Of a DNA stretch of 64,000 nt, positions 11,266 to 23,700 are shown one piece after another. The stretch is taken from positions 290,027 through 354,026 of the forward strand of contig JAJVDF010000228.1 in the NCBI GenBank assembly GCA_022410635.1. The letters are read 5' to 3'. How positions within the stretch are numbered: position 1 is the stretch's first letter; every line of letters starts with the position of its first letter. Made by a program: the position numbers and the translations under genes. The notes beneath the pieces were generated by a model, which saw nothing but the letters and a program-made list of their open reading frames with translations, had not been told where the DNA came from and ran no database searches. Origin of the DNA: Tretioscincus oriximinensis (lineage: Eukaryota > Chordata > Lepidosauria > Squamata > Gymnophthalmidae).

Positions 11266-11702
11266 ATGGACCACCACTCTGAAATACTTNGTACTGTAAC
11301 CTCTGAGGTTCCGTCCACAGAGCAGGCTTTGAATTTTTCATCTTGTCCCACAACTGCAACAATCTGCAATGGGGCTTCCTGCCTGCAGCCAGAGGATGAT
11401 TTCAATAGAGTTTTGAATGTGGTTTTAAGTGCCGTCTTGACAACTATGTTAGCGCTGGTGATGTTTTCCATGGGGTGCAACGTGGAGCTAAACAAATTTT
11501 TAGGACACATCAGGAGGCCATGGGGAATTATAGTTGGTTTCCTCTGCCAGTTTGGAATCATGCCCCTCACTGGTTTTGTACTGGCCTTTGCTTTCAATGT
11601 GCTTCCTATTCAAGCCGTTGCTGTGATCATTATGGGATGCTGTCCTGGTGGTACTGCTTCCAATATTTTAGCTTATTGGGTAGATGGAGACATGGACCTA
11701 AG
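11266..11702 (+). CDS. SLC10A2: SLC10A2 coding exon 1 (residues 1-145 plus split codon 146)
   Basis: The ATG at 11266 sits in a good context (AAAAATGG: A at -3, G at +4) and is the first in-frame ATG after an in-frame TAA at 11191. It encodes the extracellular N-terminus with an N-glycosylation sequon N23-F-S and a Cys-rich stretch (C27, C34, C39). The first membrane segments follow ('[19 protein letters not shown]', '[20 protein letters not shown]', '[18 protein letters not shown]'). The exon ends ...CTAAG before gtaagc, leaving phase 2. An 'n' at 11290 leaves residue 9 unknown. Confidence 0.95.
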
Positions 11703-14700
11703 GTAAGCATTGTCTATTTTCTGCAGAATTTGTGCTATAAATTTTATTCACTTACAAGTAATCTGGAAGAAAAAAGTACTAAATCATATATTTGAAGGCA
11801 GCACTATAGTCCATTTCTGAATTAACTTTGTTCAACTATAAAGCCAAACAACCAAGAATGATAACCCAGAAACAGTATGCTCTATGAAATCTTGTTGCTT
11901 TCCAAACATACCACTTGTTGGTATCCTTCTGTCTCTAAAGATAATAGAAAGTGCTGGAGCATTAAGGTTTGAAAACTCTGAGCTATCCAAGCATCAAAGA
12001 TTTTCCTCATGGTCTTGCTGGTATGAATCAAAGGAGCATATGCATTGGAGAGTTCCACCAAGAGTTCAAAAGGCAGTGAGCCTTCTGATTTTACTCACGG
12101 GCTTTTTAGGCACACACCTAGTAATCTTATTTAAGGAGCTCAATAATTCATATTTCAGAGAAATAGCCGTGTTAGTCTAGCAGAAAGTCCAGCAAAGGAG
12201 CTAACAGCACTTTGAGACTAACTTGAGAAAAGTGGTTGGCATAAGCTTTCGTAGACACGTCTACTTCTTCAGATGCATCTGAAGAAGATGCATCTGAAGA
12301 AGTAGACGTGTCTACGAAAGCTTATGCCAACCACTTTTCTCAAGTTAGTCTTAAAGTGTTGCTAGCTCCTTTGCTGGACTAATAATTCATATTGTCTACA
12401 TGGTACTGGTGGCAACTGATGAAACAGATGTAGCTGGCAGCAAGAACTCCTGGCCACTGCCCCCACCTGATCTTCAAGCATAAGTGTAAGTTACAGGAGC
12501 ACTGACAGATTTTGCACCCATCGCATCCAGGACAGGATGCCTCCCCACTTCATAGACTCAGGATGTAGTAACATGCAGCATCTCCACCTTGTCTGGAATC
12601 AGCTTCAATTTGTTGCCCCACATCCAGCCCATTACTTCCTTCAGGAACTGTCAAGCACTTCAACAACCTCTTATAATTCATATGCAACAGAGAGATAGAG
12701 CTGAATGTCATCTGCATATTGATGACATTTCATTTCAAATCTCCTGATGATGTCTTCCAGTGGCTTCATATAGATATTGGACAGCATGGGGAAAGGACGG
12801 ACCCCTGAGGAACCCCACAGAGTGCACCACTCTCTGGAAGCAACCTTGGAGATAGGGATGGAACCACTGCAATGCCCTTGCCCCAACTCCTAAACTCCTT
12901 ATCCTCTCCAGGAGGCTACCATGGTCAGTGGTATCAAAAGCTGCTAAGAGGTCCAGGAGAACTAACAGATTCAAATTGCCCACATCCCTCTCCTGGAGAA
13001 GGTCATCAACCAGGGTAGCGAAGGTGGTTTCCATGTCATGACCAGGCCTGAAATCAAATTGAAATGAATCTAGATAATCAGTTTCTTCCAAGCATGCCTG
13101 AAGTTGAGTAGCCATGGCTTTCTCTAATACCTTGCCCAGGAACCTTTTGGGTCCAGGGAAGGGTTCTTGAGGAGAGGGTGAACTATCATAATACAAATAA
13201 GACTTTTACTAAGAGCCACCTTATTTATTTATTTACATTTCTATACTGCCCTATACCCAAGGATCTTATCTGTGGTAGTGGTAGACCACCTTAAGCAATA
13301 CTGGATCGCTACCAGCGTTGTTTGTTCCAGACTAAGAGATGATGCATTCACAGATAGACGAGATCTGAGTGAGATCGGCACTACTATGAGGAGAATGAGT
13401 TGAATCTACAGTATAGCATGTTTATTGTTTTGGTTCTTTGCTGCTCAACCATGTTAATGCAGATGCATGTTGCTTCACCTAATCTGAATCAAACAAATCC
13501 AGATTTAGTAATTCTGATTTAGCATGGTCTGTTCTTAAATGGTTTGAAGAGAAAATAGAATATACCCCAAAATCAACAGCAAAATAATTTCATTTTCTGT
13601 TGTTGGTTCTTGTTGTTTGTTGGTTGTTGTGGATATTGTTAGTTGTGGTTGTGGTTGTTTTAAATGGTCACAGGCAAGAATTTTCAAATACAGTAGAAAA
13701 GATAAACTTTGGATTTTTGTAAGATAAAAAAATAACATATTGGTTTATAGATTATCCCTTGTTTAGCAATAGATGAACTGTAAAATCTACAGATAAATGA
13801 ATATTCAATTGACTCAATATCTTGGTCATTACAAGAGCAAATGGTCCTTACATTTATACGGAATTTCTATAAATCTGCCTTTGAGGGTAATATATTTATT
13901 TGTGCCATTGTGAAAGCCTTCTAGATTTACTCAGTTTGACTGTACTGTTGGGTTAACATTTTAAAGCAATTTTGAGGAATGACCAAAATTTTAGTTTTGG
14001 CTTTGCACTCTTAAGTAGCTAGATCTTACAGTTTTATTTATTCAAGTATTTTCTATATTGAATCTCTAACAGGAAAGTTAGCTTAACTTGGTGCAGCTTT
14101 TGGATTGATTATTGTTTAGTCATTTAGGCATATCCAACTCTTCATGACATCTTAGTTTACAGTGAACCAGGCCTGTTTGTCTACCTTCCACTGTCTACTG
14201 ATACCTGTTCAAGCTCATGTTTGCTTCCTNGTCATCTCATTCTCTGCGGTTACTTTCTCCTCATGCCTTCAGTATTTATTTTGTAATGAATCCTGCATTC
14301 TCATTACATAAGCAAAGTGTTTGAATTTCTGCTTCCATATTAGCCCTTCCCATGATCAGTCAAGATCAGTTTTGCAATCCATAGAATTCATAAAATTTTC
14401 TCCAGCATCACAGTCCAAAAGCACCAGTTCTTTCCTTTTCAGCTTCCTTATGGGTTCACCTCTCTTAACCAAATGTTACCCACTAAGAAAACCATAATTT
14501 CTTGGCCATATGGACCTTTCTCAGCAAGCTCATGGTTCTGTTTTTCAATGTGCTGGTCATGTTTGTTGCAAAATTTCTCCCAAGGAGCAACTGTCTTTTA
14601 ATTTCACAGGTCAAAAATCATAAGCAGTGATTGATTTTTCTTCTATCTGCCAAGGTGAAATGGCACTGGAAATCATAATAATTTTTTATTTCAGTTTTCA

Positions 14701-17700
14701 CTCCGTTTTTGCATTTTCTTCCTTCAGCTTCATAAATAGATTCCTTAGTTTCCCTCCACTTTCTATGTGTTTGATGTTTCTTCCAGAAATTCCATGTATT
14801 TTGCAGTAATTGGCATATAACTTAAATAAATAGGTTGGCAACACTTTCTTCACAGTTTTGGACCAATCAGTTATTTCATGTTGGGTTCTAAGTATTGCTT
14901 CAGATCCAGATTCCTCAGGGCCAGGTAAAGTGGTCTGGTTCTCCCATTTTTGAAGAATCTGCCTCAATATTTTGCGATCGACATAGACAAAGAACATGGT
15001 TGTTCAGTAGTTCGAACATTCTTTGCTATTGCCCCTTTTAAAAGATTGGTACATAAACTGACTTTTCCAAGTAATTTTCTCATTTATTAAAACTCTGAAA
15101 TAAAACACATGATCTAGTGGTTTTCCATATTTCATAGTAAGTCTGAATTTTGATATAAGGAGCACTGAGTCACTAATAGATCCTGGTTTAATTTTTGCTA
15201 ATTATTCATCTGTGGGTGAAAAGTATCAATTTGGATTAAAAACTTCAATTCAGCAACAGGTTAACCTATCGATTAAAAAGATTTCAGTCTTTCAGCATGA
15301 ACTCTTGCAATCCTTCATATTTGCTTTTTACAATTCCAGACTCACAAAAAGATTTTTAGAAATATCTGCAATACAGAGTATCGCATTGACAGGCACTTTC
15401 ATTATAAACATTTTTCCAGACAACTGGGGAAGACTCACCTCTTTGATCTTTTGCTGAAGAACAACCTCCTCTTCCCTTTCAGGGCTTTAAAGTCTAATTA
15501 TATTTTCATTAGGCCCTTTATGCACTTACCTTGTTAAATCTGTAGTCATACATCCAGATCTGGATTAGCTGCAGCATCACAATCTGAATTAAGAAGGTTG
15601 GGCAGAATTAGAACTGAGGCAACACATGCTACAATGTAGACCTGGCACATGTTCCTTCAGCCATGCCCATGCTCATTCAGGTCCAGTCTTGATGCATCAA
15701 TGCTTAATCTGGAACAGACCGCACCAGTGTAGATGTAGTGCTGATTAATGTGGTCCACCACTGTTCTGAGTTAAAAGGATGTTAGGCAAGATCTAGTTCA
15801 GACTATTTCTAAACCATGCAGATTATGTAGAGTGCTGAACTCTGTAAACTGGATTACTAGGTACTGCACATGAATAACAGAATTTGTTTTACAGTGATCA
15901 GCCCTGAGATCTTTGGGCAGAGGGTGAATTTTTGATGTTAGTAACTCATTTATCAGCCTTCCATTGCCTCCTGAAAGCTGCCAGACTTATATTTGCTGCT
16001 ACCAAAACAGTATCTCATCCTATTCCATTCCAGAGAAATAAAAATAAAGAAATAATGCCTAAATTATTTCATGCCTAAATACAGGCACGAAGGGCTCAGT
16101 TGCTAAGGAAATGGNCTCTCATCTGGGAGATGGGGTTTCAAAGCCCTGTGTCGGACGTAGGGAGGGGTGAGCACCTTCCACTAGNCTGTAGCTCTAGCCA
16201 ACCCAGCTATTCGAAAGCAAGAATTGCAAGAAATTGTAACTGACTGCAAGTAGATACATGGCAACCACCACAGCCTGGTGGGGAAGACAGAATGTAAGTC
16301 TTCGGGCAAAATACTTTTGTAAGCCATTTTAGTCCCTTTGGAAGGTGAGAAAAGCGGGGTATAAGAACCCTCTTCTTCTTCTTCTTCTTCTTCTTCTTCT
16401 TCTTCTTCTTCTTCTTCTTCTTCTTCTTCTTCTTCTTCTTCTTCTTCTTCTTCTTCTTCTTCTTCTTTTTCTTTTTCTTTTTCTTTTTCTTTTTCTTTTT
16501 CTTCTTCTAAAACTCTTAAGATTTTGTTTTATGCTTTATATTTTGTTTACATTATTAAAAGTGAATGAAGATTATCCAGAGCTATGTTTTTCTTTGTTTT
16601 TCAAAAAGGATAGTATCAGTTTTGACAATCTGAAAAGAAATACCATATAACTTTGACAAAACTCCATGAAGGAAATGTCTTCAGATATTTTAAAAGAATA
16701 TTTAGTGAATGATTGTTTTGTATCTTGAGACAGTAATCCAAATGTTTGTAACTCTCCTTAGGACAATGTCTTTCCAGTCCTGTCTCTGTAGTTGTTTTTT
16801 TATTATTATTTTGCCAATATATTTATTCAATAAAATTTACAATATAAGCCAAAATTCAGTGTTACAAAGTATCAAAAAGAATATCAGAACCAAATTACAA
16901 AAATAAAAAACTCTCCCCTCCTTCCACCCACACACTTTCCCAGTACTTACAACCATGTAGAAATTATGGGATAAATTTATTCTATATATTTCTAGTTCTC
17001 ACATTTAATAGAAGTTTATCCCATTTATTTCTCATGTCTTTCTGTACATTAACTCCATTAAATGACATTCTTTTAGTCTGATAAAATAAAGTTTTAAGCC
17101 TTCCATAACATAATAGATCCACATTGAAAAATTCCATTTTGGTTCATCTTTCCAACCTCTTATAATTGTAGATATGGCAGCTATCACTAAGGATTCTATT
17201 AGTTCTATATTTAAATTCAGTCCTGTTTCTGTTAACTCTGTTGAAGAGTTCTCACAATTAAAACATTTTCATTTGTGGAAATCTGTTTTCCTTCAGTTCC
17301 CACCCAAAATTTACTCCCATGTTTTGGATCCAGCCCCAAAGACAGCTGGATTAAGTGGCTTTGGACTGTGCTATATCCTACATCTGAGACTACACTATAG
17401 GACTAACTTTAAAACTCACATTCATCTCAAACTTGGCTGAACTGTGAATTTGCTTAGAAAAACTCTCCTGAGTCTAGAAAGAATGCTGTAAAACATTCAT
17501 TTGCACACATACCTTTCCCACTCTAAACAGAATCATGGGAGAACACACGCCATATAACAGGCTTAGTTTAGTGCCTGTGTGTGGGCTTTCACACGGGAAC
17601 GTCTAGGGTTTTATGATTACAGTAAAAGATTCCTGGAAGGTCTCATTTGTCCCCTGCCCACTAAATACATGTGCTGCATCAGGTCACTGGAGGTTTGCTG

Positions 17701-20700
17701 AATTGCAAACACTAATGCTAATGGTAATATCCAGTCCCAAAATAAATAGAAAACAAGTTTTTGCTAGGCTTTTTCTTCCCCCCCTATCTGGCAAAATACT
17801 CAATGTACTCTTAAAATGAAGCAACTTAACATTGTCAACTATAATAGTTAGTTAATAGCCCATGACGGAATTGGTCATCTAATAGTGTGAAAATTTTACC
17901 TAACCCTAACTCTTGTCTTTTTTTTCCCTTACTTAGAAAGTCAAGTTCAATAATAGCATAGTTGGCCATGCTGGTATTTACAGATACTATCATAAAGTTC
18001 ACTTAAACCAAAGGAAGGAGGTGCGGCTGCTATAAGAATAAATTGAATGAATGAATGAATAGTAACACACAACATGAGCAGCTCCCAACCCCAACATGTT
18101 GCTGTTGGCAAAATGACCAATGAGACTGTTTGATACAATGCCACCAAACAGGAGCTCTGTTCCAATGANATTCCTATTAGGGAGATTGGATGAATCTTAT
18201 GTTCTCCTGCACCAGGAGATCCACTACTCAGTTACACCATCTTAATAAGGGTGATGCATCTGTGGCCAGCCGTAATTTAAGACTTTGGCTGCATCCACAA
18301 AAACAATTCATTTCTGCCTTCCTGGTGGCTCCTGCAGATGTAATGGTGGGTTGTGCTGTGGGTTAAATGAGAGCTGATGTTTTCAACTCTCATGACGCAG
18401 ATCGCCAGTAACCAGCTTTTTCTTTGAATGTGGGCACCACAGCCCAGGCTATCCACCAAATCATCATGGAGCCCTGCAAACCAGGGCGGCCAGAGAGAAG
18501 GCTGCTCTCAACCACTCAGGGGACGGCACTTCCTTCCTCCCATCCTATAGTTGCAGACGCACCAAACATGCAGATGAACGTGCGTCTGCATTAATCCCGC
18601 AATAGCTAGTAAACCCACTTTTTACCCCATCATGTGGATGCAGCCTGTGTGATTGGTATGATATGTAAATAGACCATAAACCTTTTTCTTGCAGCATCAG
18701 TATGACGACATGCTCAACTTTGCTGGCCTTGGGAATGATGCCACTTTGTCTTTTTATTTATACCAAAATTTGGACAGATTACAGCGCTCTTGTAATCCCC
18801 TATGACAGCATTGGTAAGTCATGCTTGCGGGTTTTTTCCTAAAATTATATTCTAATTTGATTTTTATTAGCTTAAGACTAATTACCGAAAGGTTGTCAAT
18901 ATAGAATGCACTTTTGGAAACAAAATTCTGCTTTAACGCTATCCATTTGAGTTTAAAGATTTGGAGTCATGGATTACAGACATTTTAATCCTGCATCCTG
19001 AATAATAATGTCTGTCTTCCTGCATCCTGAATAATAATGGCTGTGTCTTCCTGATAACAACTATGATTGTTTCAATCACATTAGAGGGGACCCAGAAGAG
19101 AGAAATGTAGCTAATTGTAGCATGAGAACAAATGCTATCAGTCATCAACCAATCAGAGCCCTGAAAGCTGAACAGGNAGTAGCCAATCAGAGATGAGCAC
19201 TTTTAGTAAGGAAAACATTGCCAGGCACTGATATAAAGTGTAGTATTTGGAAGTATGATATAGGATTATTTTTTAAAATATTATTTTTTAAAATATTTTT
19301 ATGACTGCTGTAGGAGAGGTATGTATTCTAAGAGGGATTGTTGAAAAAGTGCTATAAGATTGCACTCAAAATACTAGATGGCACAGATTTTACACTTAAC
19401 AATATCTTTAGTGCTACAGCTGTAGGAACAGCTCCCGCACTATCACAGATATCAGTTTACTGTTTTACTATGCTGCTTCTGCTCCTTAAGTGTGTGGTAT
19501 GCCTGCTGCCCATTTAAACCAAGGTCTTTAAGCTTCCTCTTAAAGGAGGAAACAGTTAAAATTAACAGAAATTAATTTTCTTTTTACTAGGGATTCATAT
19601 TCCAAATGTAAGGGAGCATTTTTATTTTATTTATTTATTTATTTATTTGAGAGTGAATAGTCTATTCACAATATTGAAAGGTAAAATATATAATATACAG
19701 GGTGCTTCAAAAAATGTATACACACTTTGAACTTCCATAGAAAATTTATTTACTGTTCTACAAAGTTAAATTTCAGGATTTCCCACTCTACGAGGCTAAT
19801 GTTATATTTCTTCACCAGGTGGCAGCATAATCGAATAGTAATATCAGCATGGCGGAATTTAACTTTGTAGAACAGTAGAACAGTAAATAAATTTTCTATG
19901 GAAGTTCACAGTGTGTATATATTTTTTTGAAGCACCCAGATATAATTCATCCTCCCTTCCTCCCTGGCAGACCAGTATTATAACCCTAACCCTAACTCTA
20001 ACCCTAGCATCAGAGCCTTTTCTGACGAGCCCTGCCTTCTCATTTTGCAGTATTTGTCCTTCCAATGNGTACTCGTGACTGATTTCCTTTAATAATCACT
20101 GATTTGATCTCCTTTCTACCAAAGAAATCCCAAACTCAATTATGGGCCAATACTCCTAGCTATACATTACTGCTTGAAAAAAAAAGATTTAACTCTATCA
20201 ATCTTTGTTGGCAAGGTGACATCTCTGCTTTTTAGTACCCTGTCTAGGGTTGCCATAGTTTATCTCTCAAGCATCATCCATCTTTTATTTTCCTGGCTGC
20301 AGTTACAATCTGCNGTGATCACCGGAGTGAAGCAAGCAAAATCTTAACAATCTGCTCTTCTCTTTCCAGGTATTTCTTTGATAGCGCTGGTTATTCCTGC
20401 TTCCTTTGGGATATTTTTTAAGCATAAATGGCCTAAAATAGCAAAAATAGTTCTCAAGGTAAAGTATGACATTTCCAAAAAATGGGGAAAAGATAAACAC
20501 TTCTGATGCANGTTCAGCCCTTTCCTCCTGTGGTTTGCCTGGCAGCAACTCTCCACTCCCTGCATGGAGCCTTCTCTCCTCCCTCCCTTCCATTCCACCC
20601 TTGAAGCTGCAGATTCAAGGAGGAAGCAGGAGAGGAAGAAGCCCCCAAGCAGGTAAAAGAGATGCTGCCAATCTGGGGAGCTAGGNAGTGAGTGAGTAAG

Positions 20701-23700
20701 AACAGCTTAATAGGATACTCAGCAGAACTCATTAGATTTTTTTTAAGAAGTGAGAGGGAGGGGGAATATGATGACAGACAGACCCACAGGCTGCGTGCAC
20801 ACAGCTATTTTCTTATTAAGGGTATAAATGGATACTAAGATAGTTGTCTGGATGTAGCCTCCGGGATGGAGCAACAGGCAGGACTCCTGAAATGCCATTT
20901 GCAGGGAGTCATGAACAGGAGCAGCATATTTTGCTTTCCTCTGTTTGGACTGCCCAGGTGCATCTGGTGGGCCTCTGTGTGACACAGAATGCTGGACTCG
21001 ATGGGCTGTGGCCTGATCCAGTATGGCTCTTCTTATGTTCTTATGTACTCAATCGGGGCAAGATGAAGGAGGTTCTGGCACCCGTGTTAAGTGTCTTTCA
21101 GCAGTCGTCTCACAATCAATGTCATTTATCTCAGAATGAACTATTGCTGGGATATTCAGGCATCATTCTGGAGAACCTCCGTCTTCTTGTGGTGAACCTC
21201 TGCCCTCTCGCGGCCATCCCTCGTNCTCTAATATGTGCACAAAAGGCANTAGAGGTTAAAGTGAGGACANAGCGGTAGCTGTCAAAAAGGACTGCACTGC
21301 ACTGACAGGTTGCATCCACAGGGAGCCAATTTGTTCCTTGGAATAGGAGTCTGCCAACCACATGCTAGTGTAGACTATGGCAGGCCCAATGGGTTGGCAG
21401 ACTCCTATTCTGAGGAACAGATTGGCTCCCTGTGGATGCAGCCTGACAGCGCAGTCCTTTTGACAGCTACTGCTGCGTTAGGAAATTTTACCGAAGCAAA
21501 GAGGAGGCAGAGATGGCCGCGTTCTGCTGGCCCTAGTTCTGGGTAACATTTTGGGANAGAGCTTGGCCATCCACATGCCAAAACATCCCAAAATGTTACC
21601 CAGAACTAGGCTCCGTATGGATGGGGCCAACAGAATGCGTCCGTCTCCACCTCCTCTTTGCTTCGGCAGAATTTCCTCTAGCCAGACCTCCGCCTGCTCT
21701 CGGGGGCTGCTGCTGACAGATTGCCTTCAAGGAGGAGGCAAACGATCCTCCAATGATGGCAGCAGCAGCCCCCGAAAGCAGGCATGGGGGTGTTTGTGCA
21801 CGAAATTGCTATATTCCGGAATATAGCTTTGTGGTTTGCACNGACACATGGTTGCTATATTCTGGAATATAGCTTATTCCGGTTTTTAGCTCATCATGTG
21901 AACTCAGACACACACACACACACACGTGTGTACCTACTACATACATATGTACGTGCATACATACGTACATACATACGTACATACATTATTAGCTAGCTAG
22001 CAGGCTAATAGAAAAGACAGACAGATAGATAAATAGATCAAAGAACTGATGTGTTTGGGGGTAATCAGGAGATAACTATACAATGTCTGACTGTACTGCA
22101 TTTTCTAAAGCTAATTATATTTTTCCCAATAATTGCTTCAATGTCTTTTGACAACAGTGCTTTTTTGATCATATTTAGACCAGAAAAGGTTTTCATTATT
22201 TTCAGTATTCTTAAGCCCTCATCACACAGTCCTGAAGAATGAGCTTAATCTGTTATTGTTGTTTTCTGAATTAGCCCAGAAATAAACTAATGGATTGAGA
22301 CCATTCTTCAGGACAGAAGAATGTTTGAACATTAATGTGTGACTAGGGTTTGAATGATTATTTAGAATTCTTGCATTTAATCACATTTTTATCCTCCTTT
22401 CTCCCTCAGATTGGTTCCATCGGTGGGGCTATTCTCATAGTGCTAATAGCAGTGGTTGGAGGGATCTTGTACCAGGGGTCCTGGACAATAAATCCTAAAC
22501 TTTGGATTATCGGAACCATCTTCCCAGCTGCAGGTTACTCTTTAGGTTTCTTTTTGGCTCGTATAGCTGGGCAGCCATGGCACAGGTAAAACTTGCTGAA
22601 CAGTCCAAATTTTATTTTCACAAGAGTCTAAACATATGATCCAATTTATCACTTTTTAAAAAAAAGTATAAGGAAAGATCTAGTTAAAATTACTTGTCGG
22701 ATTTATTCAAGAAATATTTATCAGTTTTTTTTATGATAAAAATACCAAAATCAGTGTTAAAATACCAAAATCTGTCATGCAACCTAATGGAACAGTCCAA
22801 CGGTCTGGGACAATCTATATTTGAAAATTGTATTCCAAGGCTCCACATCACCCCTGTCCTATTCCATTCCACTCATGTGAACTTTTGAGCCTTCTGTAAA
22901 GGAGATTCATTTCAGTGGTGTAATTTGGTACATTGCCAAAATAAGTCCCACTACTAAACCAGAATAAGGAAGGATGCAACCTTTCTCTCTCTCTCACACA
23001 CACNCCTTCTTGTTCCATTCTGATGGACTCTGGATTACTGGCAAACATTTTTAATAAAATCCAGTATTCTGTTTTAGGCTTCATTTCATCCAATCATGTT
23101 TCTTCTGTTCCTCTACAAAGTGTAAACAAGAGAACAAGAGTGCATCCGAGCCATTTTAAAGATATGTGCAGAAAAGACCTAAGACATCCATATTTTTTTT
23201 AAAAAAATGATATACATGAGGAAGCATCCATACATTAGTGTTCCTGTTCCATTCTTAATCTACATTAAAACCTAAAAAATACTTTTTTGGGGGTCTTTAA
23301 TTTGGATTAGGGGTGAGCTATTCTTGACCTTAAAAATAATTTCATCTGAAAGGAGCCTTATTCTCTGCAATAAGACAATAAGCTGCNTACAAGGTTGCAG
23401 TTTTTATTTTGTTTTTGTTTTTAGAAGACATGATATNCAATGAAAAAGCAGTCCTTGATATCTCCAATTATAAAGTCAGATTGTCATCTGTTTTGTTTAG
23501 ATATTTATATATAATCACTCTATTGCCTACCTTGGTTGAATGCAAATATTGACTAGAACACCTCTTAGGCTGTGCTCCAATCNGAAGAAAATAATCTGGT
23601 TGGGAGCAGAAGAGAATGAATTTAGANTCACTTTGTTTTTACTCCTCTCCAAACCAGGTTACTGCCCTAACAGGGGACATAGAACACGGAATGATGTCTA

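Noticed and set aside
11703..11795. Continuation of the exon 1 frame into intron 1
   Set aside because: The donor at 11703 (AG|gtaagc) and the in-frame join to exon 2 restore the conserved 'GDMDLS'; read-through sequence has no homology.
12735..13196. 153-codon frame as a host gene
   Set aside because: The residues are a LINE reverse transcriptase (FRPGH..., AAFDTTDH...) with broken continuation, not a host protein.
14698..14997. 99-codon minus-strand frame as a novel gene
   Set aside because: Recognised as a decayed BovB/RTE reverse-transcriptase segment.
16345..16650. 101-codon frame rich in Leu and Phe
   Set aside because: It reads through the (CTT)n tail of a SINE, so it is not a membrane protein.
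20844..21278. 144-codon frame with '[20 protein letters not shown]'
   Set aside because: The same peptide appears at 23639-24016, 33612-33866, 40630-40815 and 55816-56175 because it lies in a repeated CR1 3' UTR; it is not a protein family.
21898..21990. Tandem repeats of CA and ACATACGT type as a CRISPR-like array
   Set aside because: Simple microsatellites without spacers, in a vertebrate intron.
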